Positions 8,049 to 14,449 of a stretch of DNA of 18,213 nucleotides are shown here, piece by piece. The DNA comes from Lachnospiraceae bacterium UBA3814 (lineage in GTDB: Bacteria; Bacillota; Clostridia; Lachnospirales; Lachnospiraceae): positions 1-18,213 of the forward strand of contig DFEA01000050.1 in the NCBI GenBank assembly GCA_002368575.1. Direction: 5' to 3'. The notes below the pieces were generated by a model. It was not told the origin of the DNA, did not search any database, and saw only the letters and a list, made by a program, of their open reading frames with translations. A program made the position numbers and the translations under genes. Every line of letters starts with the position of its first letter. Within the stretch, counting starts at the first letter, position 1.

Positions 8049-8080
8049 CGGGGCGGCGAAACGATCGCCGCCCCGTTTTT
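8049..8080. other. Strong GC hairpin between the sugar-binding-protein and ATPase genes
   Basis: A perfect 11-bp inverted repeat, CGGGGCGGCGA (8049-8059) and TCGCCGCCCCG (8065-8075), with a 5-nt loop. The T-run (8076-8080) is on the plus-strand side, so as a terminator it points against antisense transcription. In the operon mRNA the hairpin has no U-run after it. There it would more likely protect the 3' end of the binding-protein message from decay, giving more binding protein than ATPase and permease. Confidence 0.8.
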
Positions 8081-8120
8081 CACAATTATTAAGGTAATGA
8101 CTGCTCTTCACGAAACAGTA

Positions 8121-9317
8121 TTAGTTAGCTAACTGCTCCTCTGTGTAGTATCCGCCGTCAACGATGACCTCCTTGTAGTTGTTCTTATCAACAGCTACAG
8201 GCTCGCAAAGGTATGAAGGAACTACGATAGAACCGTTGTTGTACTGCTCGGTATCGTTGATCTCAGGCTCTGCACCCTCAAGAACTGCCTGAACCATGGT
8301 AACGCACTTGGAAGCAAGGAGTCTTGTATCCTTGTAGATTGACATGGTCTGTGTTCCTGCGATGATGTTCTTGGTAGCCATAAGCTCAGCATCCTGACCT
8401 GTGATCATCGGCCAGTTGTCAGCTGTGTAGCCTGCTCCCTCAAGAGCTGCCTTTGCGCCGTATGCGAAGCCGTCGAATGCGCTTGCAACGATGTCAAGAT
8501 CCTCGTCTGCATAGAAGCCTGTCAGATAGTTCTCCATGTTCTGCTGAGCAGTTTCCTGAGACCATCTTAAGATACAGGTATCCTCGAATGAGGTACGTCC
8601 CGACTTACATACGAGAGTGCCGTCGTCAAGGTAGGGCTGAAGAACCTCCATAAGTCCGTTGTAAAGCATAAGAGCGTTGTTGTCATCAGGTGATCCCATA
8701 AGGAACTCGATGGTCATGCTCTCGCCTGCTGCCTTAACAGCGTCAAGGCCTTCTCCGCCTGCATTGTCCTTTATGTACTCGCCGATCTTTGTACCTACGC
8801 CCTTGTTATCGAAGGTAGCATAGTAGGAAACAGCGTCGGTGTTCATAAGGAGACGGTCATACGCAATTATAGGGATCCCGGCTTCCTTTGCCTGAGCCTC
8901 TACATTTACAAGAGCGTCAGAGTCAATAGACGCGATAACCAGACAGTCAGCACCGGCTGCGATCATGTTCTCGATCTGTGAAACCTGCATCTGAACATCA
9001 TCCTCTGCATACTGAAGATCAACCTCATAGCCAAGCTCCTCAAGCTGAGCCTTCATGTTGGCACCGTCGTTGATCCATCTCTCTGAAGACTGGGTAGGCA
9101 TAGCAACCGCAACCTTCTTGCCTGCGCCTGAAGCATCCTCTGCCGCAGGAGCCTCAGCCTCAGCTGAAGTATCCTCTGCCGCAGGAGCTGCCTCTTCAGC
9201 AGCTGCGGGAGCAGCCTCTGCCGCAGGAGCCGCCGCTTCACCGGATCCGCCGCAGCCTGCAAGGAGTGTAGCAACCATTGCTGCGCTGAGTAACGCGCCA
9301 AGTAACTTCTTCTTCAT
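8121..9317 (-). CDS. Multiple-monosaccharide ABC transporter substrate-binding lipoprotein (ChvE type)
   Basis: Extracellular sugar receptor anchored to the membrane by lipid, first gene of the importer operon. The 398-residue product begins MKKKLLGALLSAAMVATLL followed by the lipobox LAGC with Cys22. An Ala/Pro/Glu linker runs to about residue 65, after which the periplasmic-binding fold starts with GKKVAVAMPTQSSERWINDG. Other ChvE-type landmarks are DVQMQVSQIENMIAAGADCL, GIPIIAYDRLLMNTDAVSYY, EFLMGSPDDNNALM and MITGQDAELMATKNI. The start is ATG 9317 with GGGAGG 7 nt upstream. ChvE-type receptors accept several aldoses; linkage to araA suggests L-arabinose is among the ligands here, which is inference. 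The promoter upstream is near consensus. Confidence 0.93.
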   Translation of the reverse strand: MKKKLLGALLSAAMVATLLAGCGGSGEAAAPAAEAAPAAAEEAAPAAEDTSAEAEAPAAEDASGAGKKVAVAMPTQSSERWINDGANMKAQLEELGYEVDLQYAEDDVQMQVSQIENMIAAGADCLVIASIDSDALVNVEAQAKEAGIPIIAYDRLLMNTDAVSYYATFDNKGVGTKIGEYIKDNAGGEGLDAVKAAGESMTIEFLMGSPDDNNALMLYNGLMEVLQPYLDDGTLVCKSGRTSFEDTCILRWSQETAQQNMENYLTGFYADEDLDIVASAFDGFAYGAKAALEGAGYTADNWPMITGQDAELMATKNIIAGTQTMSIYKDTRLLASKCVTMVQAVLEGAEPEINDTEQYNNGSIVVPSYLCEPVAVDKNNYKEVIVDGGYYTEEQLAN

Positions 9318-9348
9318 TTTTTTCCTCCCTTTAGAATTGTGAATTATT

Positions 9349-9374
9349 ACTTGCGATTCCTATAAACCGCAAGT
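9349..9374. promoter_or_regulatory. Candidate operator: inverted repeat over the transcription start of the sugar importer operon
   Basis: ACTTGCG (9349-9355) and CGCAAGT (9368-9374) form a perfect 7-bp inverted repeat with a 12-bp gap, so the half-sites are about two helical turns apart. It begins 3 bp after the -10 box and covers the expected start site, the usual place for a repressor site. It could instead act as a 5' hairpin in the RNA. It does not look like the known AraR or catabolite (cre) consensus. Confidence 0.5.
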
Positions 9375-9377
9375 GTA

Positions 9378-9406
9378 ATTTTAAAATATACTGTGCAAAT
9401 TGTCAA
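9378..9406 (-). promoter_or_regulatory. Consensus sigma-A promoter of the monosaccharide importer operon
   Basis: On the minus strand a perfect TTGACA (9406-9401), 17-bp spacer and TAAAAT (9383-9378). The sequence just upstream is very A/T-rich (runs of A and T at 9411-9430), like an UP element. It drives the binding protein, ATPase and permease genes independently of the araA/isomerase genes upstream. Confidence 0.9.
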
Positions 9407-9463
9407 CGAGTCTTAAAAAATTTTCATCATAATTAGGCTGATTATACAATCATCCTTCAATCG

Positions 9464-9486
9464 TATCACGGCTGTTTTTCATGATA
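9464..9486. promoter_or_regulatory. Upstream inverted repeat, possible second regulator site
   Basis: TATCACG (9464-9470) and CATGATA (9480-9486) form an imperfect inverted repeat with a 9-bp gap, about 60 bp upstream of the -35 box of the importer promoter and just after the isomerase gene. A TATAAT-like box (9446-9441, minus) with only a poor -35 lies nearby. Either could be chance in this A/T-rich stretch. Confidence 0.25.
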
Positions 9487-9521
9487 GTAAGGCTTTCGAT
9501 TTTTTTAAGGTCTGTCCCGCC

Positions 9522-10160
9522 TCAGGCCTTTAATTCCCTGACAACGGCCATAATCTCCGGATCCTTGCAGTCTCTTTCAAAATATTCATCGAAATGCTCT
9601 CCCGAAAGGGCTCCCTTTACCAGCTCCCTGTCAAGCTTCGGAAGGATCTCCTTAATATCCTTAAGCGTAACGCTCCTTACCTCGTCAAGTATCTTTTTAT
9701 TTCTTTTCTCCGGGACCGCCCTCTCCTTCGGGTATCCGCCGCCCGAGGGCTCGCAGAAAAGCTTTTCGAAAATGTATTCAAGATTAAGGTCTCCGCCCCA
9801 GCCAAAGCCCTTGGCAAAGGGTATCGCGATCGCGTTCCCGTCGTTTATCTGGGCAAAGGTATAGGCATCCAGCGGGTCCTCAACATGACCGCAGATCACT
9901 CCCGGGAAGGAATTCAGGGCAAGCATTGCTCCCTCTCCTGTTCCGCAGCCCGTGATCACATAATCGGCCGCCCCGGAATTCAGCAGGACCGCTGCCAGTA
10001 TTCCGTTCTGGACATAGGTCAGCTGGGCCTCATCCTCCGCGGAATACATTCCGTAATTAACGACCTCCATTCCCATCGGCTCCACCACCTTCTTAAGAGC
10101 CGCCTCTATGACAGCATTTTTGGCTGCCTGGCTGTTTTCGTTGATCAGTGCTATTTTCAT
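9522..10160 (-). CDS. RpiB/LacA/LacB-family sugar-phosphate isomerase, long divergent form
   Basis: Aldose-ketose isomerase family that interconverts phosphorylated pentoses or hexoses; the actual substrate is unknown. The product is 212 residues against roughly 145-150 for classical RpiB. The core matches: MKIALINENSQAAKN at the start, TGCGTGEGAMLALNSFPGV with the catalytic-type Cys, and YTFAQINDGNAIAIPFAKGFG. The usual Asp-His pair near the N-terminus of RpiB (CDHAG) is replaced by NENSQ. A C-terminal extension of about 60 residues carries CEPSGGGYPKERAVPEKRNK. Start: ATG 10160 with GAGGAG 8 nt upstream; the in-frame ATG at 10184 has no good ribosome site. It sits between araA and the importer promoter, so a role in pentose use is plausible. 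If it acts on ribose-5-phosphate it would also serve ribose released by nucleoside phosphorolysis. Confidence 0.85.
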   Translation of the reverse strand: MKIALINENSQAAKNAVIEAALKKVVEPMGMEVVNYGMYSAEDEAQLTYVQNGILAAVLLNSGAADYVITGCGTGEGAMLALNSFPGVICGHVEDPLDAYTFAQINDGNAIAIPFAKGFGWGGDLNLEYIFEKLFCEPSGGGYPKERAVPEKRNKKILDEVRSVTLKDIKEILPKLDRELVKGALSGEHFDEYFERDCKDPEIMAVVRELKA

Positions 10161-10180
10161 TGATTTTTCTCCTCGTGTTT

Positions 10181-10222
10181 TCAAACTTCCTCTTCACGGA
10201 AAAGCTTCTCAAACTCGTCCAT
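10181..10222 (-). CDS. Possible 13-residue peptide ORF between araA and the isomerase gene
   Basis: ATG 10222 to TGA 10183-10181 encodes MDEFEKLFREEEV, with GGGAGG 10-11 nt upstream and the isomerase start 20 nt beyond its stop. The frame stays open upstream without a start codon and reads GKLLQGGRISMDEFEKLF, which resembles the short SHOCT helix motif. It may be a leader peptide, a gene remnant or chance; I have no strong evidence for translation. Confidence 0.2.
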   Translation of the reverse strand: MDEFEKLFREEEV

Positions 10223-10295
10223 GGATATGCGTCCTCCCTGAAGGAGCTTTCCAGCCCTTATGATGAACGAAATATAATAAATCTGCTTTCCGGGT

Positions 10296-11735
10296 CTACT
10301 TTGTGAAGAATTTCTGCAGATCCGCCTCCGTGGTATCATCTCCTATGGTTATGAGCTCTGTTCCCGTAAGCCTTGCAAACATTGCAACATCGCTCCTGGT
10401 AAGGGCGGTCGAAACTACCGAATGATGAGCGCCTCCCGCGTAACACCATGCCGCGGTCCCGATCTCAAAGTTCGGTTTATGACGATACATTATCCTTGCC
10501 ACCGGAAGCTTCGGCATGGGCTCGGGCTGCTTAACAAGCTCTATGTCCGCGCATATCAGCCTGAAATGAGTTCCCATGTCCACAAGAGTCACCTGAATGC
10601 CCTCTCCCGTCACGCCGTCGAATACCAGTCGTGCAGGATCCTCTTTTCCGCCGATATCCAACGGGTGCACCTGTATCTCAGGCTTTGTTGCCGCAAAGGC
10701 AGGCGGTACCTCCAGCATATGGGACGCAAGCTCAAGCTCCTCTCCCTCTGTCAGATCGTAGGTATAATCCTCAATAAAGCCGGTAGCTCCCTCCTTGCCC
10801 TCTGCCATCTTCATGAAAACCGCGCTGAGCGCACTTATCTTGTAATCTCCCTCGGGTCCGAAGCCTATGCCCTCACTCATAAGATCCTGTACCGCTATGC
10901 CGGGCAGCTGCTTCAGTCCGTAGAGATCCTGGAAGGTATCTATAAACGCTCCCACACCCTTCTTCTCGATAAACTTCTTAAGGCCTACCTCATACTTGGC
11001 CTGCTCCCTGACAGCCTCTGTATTGTCGGTGGCCATGGTATATTTACTCTTATAGGCCTCAAACTGGGCGTCTATCTCCGCATCCGTCGCGGAATCTATG
11101 CACTTGACAAGATCGCCGATGGCGTAGTAATTTGCTTCCCAGCCGTAGCGGATCTGGCTTTCCACCCTGTCTCCGTCGGTAACCGCAACATCACGCATAT
11201 TATTGCCGAAAAGAGCGATCCTTAAGTTCCTTGAAAAGGCTATGGCCCTTGCCACCCGGGCAAAATCCCTGATCTTTGAGATCACTCTTTCGTTCTTATA
11301 ATAGCCTGCCGCCACCTCATGGGCTATCCCCATTCTCGCAAGGATAAAGCCGTACTCCCTGTCCCCGTGGGCAGCCTGGTTGAGATTCATGAAATCCATA
11401 TCGATATCGGCGTAGGGAAGCTTTTCGTTAGCCTGGGTGTGAAGATGAAGGAGAGGCTTCCTAAGCTCCTGTAAGCCCTTTATCCACATCTTGGCAGGGG
11501 AAAAGGTATGCATCCAGGTGATAACTCCCACGCATTCATCATCGTTGGAGGCCTTCCTGCAGTTTGCTATGCAGGCGGCGGAATCAACTACCGTCGGAAG
11601 CAGCTCCACAGCCACTATATCCTTAAGCTTCTCGTTTAGAAACTCCACCATTTCCCTGCAGTCTTCGGCAACCTGCTTAAGGCAGTCATCACCGTAAAGA
11701 TCCTGACTTCCCGGGATAAAATACAATTTGTCCAT
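10296..11735 (-). CDS. araA: L-arabinose isomerase
   Basis: Cytoplasmic Mn-dependent isomerase converting L-arabinose to L-ribulose, the first step of arabinose breakdown. The 479-residue length is normal for AraA. Landmarks: FIPGSQDLYGDD at the start (most homologues have GSQHLYG), WMHTFSPAKMW, IDMDFMNLNQAAHGDREYGF, and the residues matching the metal and catalytic set of E. coli AraA: Glu295 (GPEGDYK), Glu322 (IEDYTY), His339 (SHMLEV) and His437/438 (GGAHHSV). Start: ATG 11735 with GGAGG 8 nt upstream. araB and araD are not in this window. The gap to apt upstream is about 100 nt with no clear terminator or promoter, so it may be read from upstream, from a weak unseen promoter, or both. Confidence 0.95.
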   Translation of the reverse strand: MDKLYFIPGSQDLYGDDCLKQVAEDCREMVEFLNEKLKDIVAVELLPTVVDSAACIANCRKASNDDECVGVITWMHTFSPAKMWIKGLQELRKPLLHLHTQANEKLPYADIDMDFMNLNQAAHGDREYGFILARMGIAHEVAAGYYKNERVISKIRDFARVARAIAFSRNLRIALFGNNMRDVAVTDGDRVESQIRYGWEANYYAIGDLVKCIDSATDAEIDAQFEAYKSKYTMATDNTEAVREQAKYEVGLKKFIEKKGVGAFIDTFQDLYGLKQLPGIAVQDLMSEGIGFGPEGDYKISALSAVFMKMAEGKEGATGFIEDYTYDLTEGEELELASHMLEVPPAFAATKPEIQVHPLDIGGKEDPARLVFDGVTGEGIQVTLVDMGTHFRLICADIELVKQPEPMPKLPVARIMYRHKPNFEIGTAAWCYAGGAHHSVVSTALTRSDVAMFARLTGTELITIGDDTTEADLQKFFTK

Positions 11736-11809
11736 TTTTTCTTCCTCCTTCATTAAAAATATATCTTAGAAACTTATGAAATGCCGATAAGGCTCCTGCC
11801 TGTGTTATC

Positions 11810-11825
11810 CGCGGCAAAAGCCGCG
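11810..11825. other. Small GC hairpin between apt and araA
   Basis: CGCGGC (11810-11815) and GCCGCG (11820-11825) pair around an AAAA loop (UUUU in the minus-strand RNA), just past the apt stop. No U-run follows on the minus strand, so it is a poor terminator. It could slow or process the transcript between the nucleoside operon and araA. Confidence 0.35.
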
Positions 11826-11838
11826 CGGCACATGCTGC

Positions 11839-12363
11839 TCACTTTCCGGGGTAGGTGACCACCGCCTCCACATCATAGCCTGCAAGCTTTTCCCTTCCCT
11901 TAAGCCCCGCAAGCTCCATAAGGCAGATGATCTTTACCACCTTCCCTCCAAGCTTTTCGACAAGCCTTACCGAAGCCTCAAGAGTGCCTCCGGTCGCGAT
12001 CAGGTCATCTACTATGACTACCTTCTGTCCGGGCTTTATGGCATCCTTATGCATCTCAATGGTCGCGCTCCCGTATTCAAGCTCATATTCCTGAGATACG
12101 GTCTCACAGGGCAGCTTTCCCTTTTTTCTGATTAGAATAAAGGGCTTATGAAGCTTGTAGGCAAGCGGAGAGCCAAAGATAAAGCCTCTTGACTCCGCCC
12201 CCGCTATAACATCAAAGTCCATGCCCTCGATGAGCCCGTCAAGCTCGTCTATGGCAAGCGAAAAACCGTCCGCATCCTGTAAAACAGAAGTAATATCTCT
12301 GAAAATTATCCCCTTTTGCGGAAAATCAGGGATGTTCCTTATATAGTCCTCGATCCTTTTCAT
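11839..12363 (-). CDS. apt: Adenine phosphoribosyltransferase
   Basis: Purine salvage enzyme that joins adenine and PRPP to give AMP in the cytoplasm. The 174-residue product has normal length. It shows IPDFPQKGIIFRDITSVL near the N-terminus, AGAESRGFIFGSPLA (54-68), the flexible-loop part IRKKGKLP, and the PRPP-binding motif VVIVDDLIATGGT (115-127). Of two nearby in-frame ATGs, 12363 is chosen because AGAGGA lies 7 nt upstream; the one at 12369 is 1 nt from it. The gene follows the second nucleoside permease by 23 nt on the same strand, so it is probably the last gene of the nucleoside operon and captures adenine derived from imported nucleosides. Confidence 0.95.
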   Translation of the reverse strand: MKRIEDYIRNIPDFPQKGIIFRDITSVLQDADGFSLAIDELDGLIEGMDFDVIAGAESRGFIFGSPLAYKLHKPFILIRKKGKLPCETVSQEYELEYGSATIEMHKDAIKPGQKVVIVDDLIATGGTLEASVRLVEKLGGKVVKIICLMELAGLKGREKLAGYDVEAVVTYPGK

Positions 12364-12386
12364 AAACATATCCTCTTTTTTGATTT

Positions 12387-13325
12387 TTATCTTTCACTCT
12401 TATCATACGGTATCCCCTCGGCTTTGGGCGCCCGTGAGTTCCCGGAGGTGAATGCCAGCACTATCAGTGAAATGACATAGGGCATCATATTGTATACAGA
12501 GCCCGGCAGGTTAAGGGCCGCAAGAAAGTCAAAGCCCGAATAGACATTCGAAAGAGCTCTGAAAAACCCGAACAGCAGGGCGGCAAGCGCGATATTTACA
12601 GGCTTCCACTGCCCGAATATCATGACCGCGAGGGACAGAAACCCAAAGCCGGCCACCCCTGTCTCAAACTTCCACTCACTGACCCCTGCTGTAATATACA
12701 CTATTCCGCCGAGTCCCGCAAGGAATCCTGAAATAAGCACTCCGGCCCAGCGCATCTTACGTACGTTTATACCAACCGAATCCGCGGCCTGGGGATGCTC
12801 GCCGCAGGCCATAAGTCTCAGACCAAACCTTGTCTTATAAAGGACGATCCAGGAACAGATCAGAAGGATCAGAGCCACCAGAGTGAACCAGTTGAACTGA
12901 AAGCCCTTTATCCTGTACACCAGGGCCTTTTTTGCCTGTACATACTGGACGGTAGAGGAAACATTATCAGGATTCTCGGCGACATTGATGGATTTTACTA
13001 TAACGGTCGCAAGAGCTGCCGCCAGCATGTTCATGGCAGTTCCCACAAGCGTCTGATCAGCCCCGAACCTGATGCCCGCGACCCCCAGAAGCGCTGAATA
13101 AGCAAGGCCCGACAGCGAAGACACAAGCACCACCGTGAAGAAGATCACGGGTCCGTATGCGCCTGACATATATTTCATTGTAAGGGCTCCTCCAAGGGCT
13201 CCCATTACCATTGTTCCCTCAAGGCCCAGGTTTATAACGCCGGAATGCTCCGAAAAGCAGCCTCCGAGCGCCACAAGCATCAGCACCGACGCAAACAGGA
13301 GAGTATACTGGATCAGCAGGATCAT
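12387..13325 (-). CDS. Nucleoside ABC transporter permease (NupQ/YufQ type)
   Basis: Second membrane subunit of the nucleoside importer, 312 residues, with about eight to ten hydrophobic segments. Family landmarks: ALGGCFSEHSGVINLGLEGT near the start, GADQTLVGTAMNMLA, YKTRFGLRLMACGEHPQAAD, INVRKMRWAGVLISGFLAGL and a conserved GFGFLSLAVMIFGQWKP. The start ATG overlaps the stop of the preceding permease gene by 4 nt (ATGA at 13325-13322), indicating coupled translation and equal subunit amounts. The nearest characterised relatives are B. subtilis NupQ (guanosine uptake) and the lactococcal nucleoside permeases. Confidence 0.92.
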   Translation of the reverse strand: MILLIQYTLLFASVLMLVALGGCFSEHSGVINLGLEGTMVMGALGGALTMKYMSGAYGPVIFFTVVLVSSLSGLAYSALLGVAGIRFGADQTLVGTAMNMLAAALATVIVKSINVAENPDNVSSTVQYVQAKKALVYRIKGFQFNWFTLVALILLICSWIVLYKTRFGLRLMACGEHPQAADSVGINVRKMRWAGVLISGFLAGLGGIVYITAGVSEWKFETGVAGFGFLSLAVMIFGQWKPVNIALAALLFGFFRALSNVYSGFDFLAALNLPGSVYNMMPYVISLIVLAFTSGNSRAPKAEGIPYDKSER

Positions 13326-14449
13326 GCCTTATCCCCTCCCTTCTCAGCCCTTTGAGCCTCCTTTGACGCTGCCACCCTCCTGTTTATCGAGAGCTTGAAG
13401 AACAGTACGAAGCCGCAGAGATAAATGATTATCGCGGAGATAAGATCGGATATCTGTGACGGATAGACCGTCTTATCCAGATATGAGCCTCCGCCGGTTA
13501 TATGCTGGATGAAATATGACGCAAAAACCGTTCCTATCGGGTCCAGTCCCCCGAGGAAGGTAGCCGCGATCCCGTTAAAGCCCATTCCCGGGACAGATGA
13601 CTGAGTGGTCGACCACTGCTCATAGCCCGTAAGATAAAGGAAAGCAGCCCCAAGCCCCGCAAGAGCGCCTCCTATGGCAAGGGTCATGATAATATTCCGC
13701 TTTTCCTTCATGCCGGCATACCTGGCCGCGTCCCTGTTAAGACCGGTACCGCGTATCTCGTAGCCCATGACAGTCTTGTTCAGCACTATCCAGATAAGGA
13801 TTGCGATCAATACCGATAAAGGGACAGCGATCGTTACATATTTATTGTTTGAGAAAAGCCTGTCAAGCCCCATGGTAGGAAGAAGCGCGGAGGGATTGGT
13901 CCTGGCGACCCCCAGGGTATAGGGACTCGTGGCCTCCTTGACCCTTACAAGCAGCATATTTACCAGATACAGCCCGATCCAGTTGAGCATGATCCCGCAG
14001 ATGACCTCATTAACATTGAAATATGCCTTGAGTATACCGGCGATACAGCCCAAAATCACGCCTGCCGCCACCGCCATGAGCAGGCAGACGAGCCATGGCA
14101 GCTTAAAATACAGCGCCCCGTAAAGAGCAGCGCCGGCGCCGGCCACATACTGTCCCGCGGCACCTATATTGAACAGCCCCGCCTGATAGCAGAACTGTAT
14201 GGATAGAGCGCACATAAGCAAAGGCGCGGTCTTCACCAGCGTGCTCCCGAAATATTTGAGAGCCGCCGGCTTTGAGGGGTAGATGAGATAATTCTTTAAG
14301 ATGGTCACTATCCCTTCGGCCGCTGAAGCCGGATTTATTATAAGAAGGACCAGAAAGCCCAGAAACAGCCCGATGACAATACAGAGAAACGAGCTTATTA
14401 CGGACAGGAATGCTTCGTTTTCCAGAATGGCTGTCTTCTGTTTCTTCAT
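13322..14449 (-). CDS. Nucleoside ABC transporter permease (NupP/YufP type)
   Basis: First membrane subunit of the importer, about 375 residues. It has a basic N-terminus (MKKQKTAILENEAF), hydrophobic segments throughout and a basic cytoplasmic tail. Landmarks include FGSTLVKTAPLLMCALSIQF, QAGLFNIGAAGQYVAGAGAA, NVNEVICGIMLNWIGLYLVN and GMGFNGIAATFLGGLDPIG. Two adjacent ATGs (14452 and 14449) follow AGGAGG by 4 and 7 nt; the second has the better spacing. Either choice overlaps the ATPase stop codon, so translation is coupled on both sides of this gene. Confidence 0.92.
   Translation of the reverse strand: MKKQKTAILENEAFLSVISSFLCIVIGLFLGFLVLLIINPASAAEGIVTILKNYLIYPSKPAALKYFGSTLVKTAPLLMCALSIQFCYQAGLFNIGAAGQYVAGAGAALYGALYFKLPWLVCLLMAVAAGVILGCIAGILKAYFNVNEVICGIMLNWIGLYLVNMLLVRVKEATSPYTLGVARTNPSALLPTMGLDRLFSNNKYVTIAVPLSVLIAILIWIVLNKTVMGYEIRGTGLNRDAARYAGMKEKRNIIMTLAIGGALAGLGAAFLYLTGYEQWSTTQSSVPGMGFNGIAATFLGGLDPIGTVFASYFIQHITGGGSYLDKTVYPSQISDLISAIIIYLCGFVLFFKLSINRRVAASKEAQRAEKGGDKA

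Noticed and set aside
8123..8134. Perfect 12-bp palindrome AGTTAGCTAACT at the end of the sugar-binding-protein gene
   Set aside because: It overlaps the stop codon and codes the last residues; with no spacer it cannot form a useful hairpin, and nothing else points to a binding site.
9055..9342. Plus-strand Ala/Ser-rich frame opposite the sugar-binding-protein signal region (a similar one at 17146-17610)
   Set aside because: These are by-products of the low-complexity Ala/Pro/Glu linkers read on the other strand; no ribosome site or domain supports them.
9522..9545. Terminator after the RpiB-like gene
   Set aside because: The only pairing near the stop (GGCCTG with CAGACC) has a mismatch and no U-run on the minus strand, so termination here is unsupported.
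11737..11800. Possible araA promoter (TAAGAT or TATATT boxes)
   Set aside because: Neither -10-like box has an acceptable -35 at 16-18 bp, and the region is simply A/T-rich, so I did not list it.
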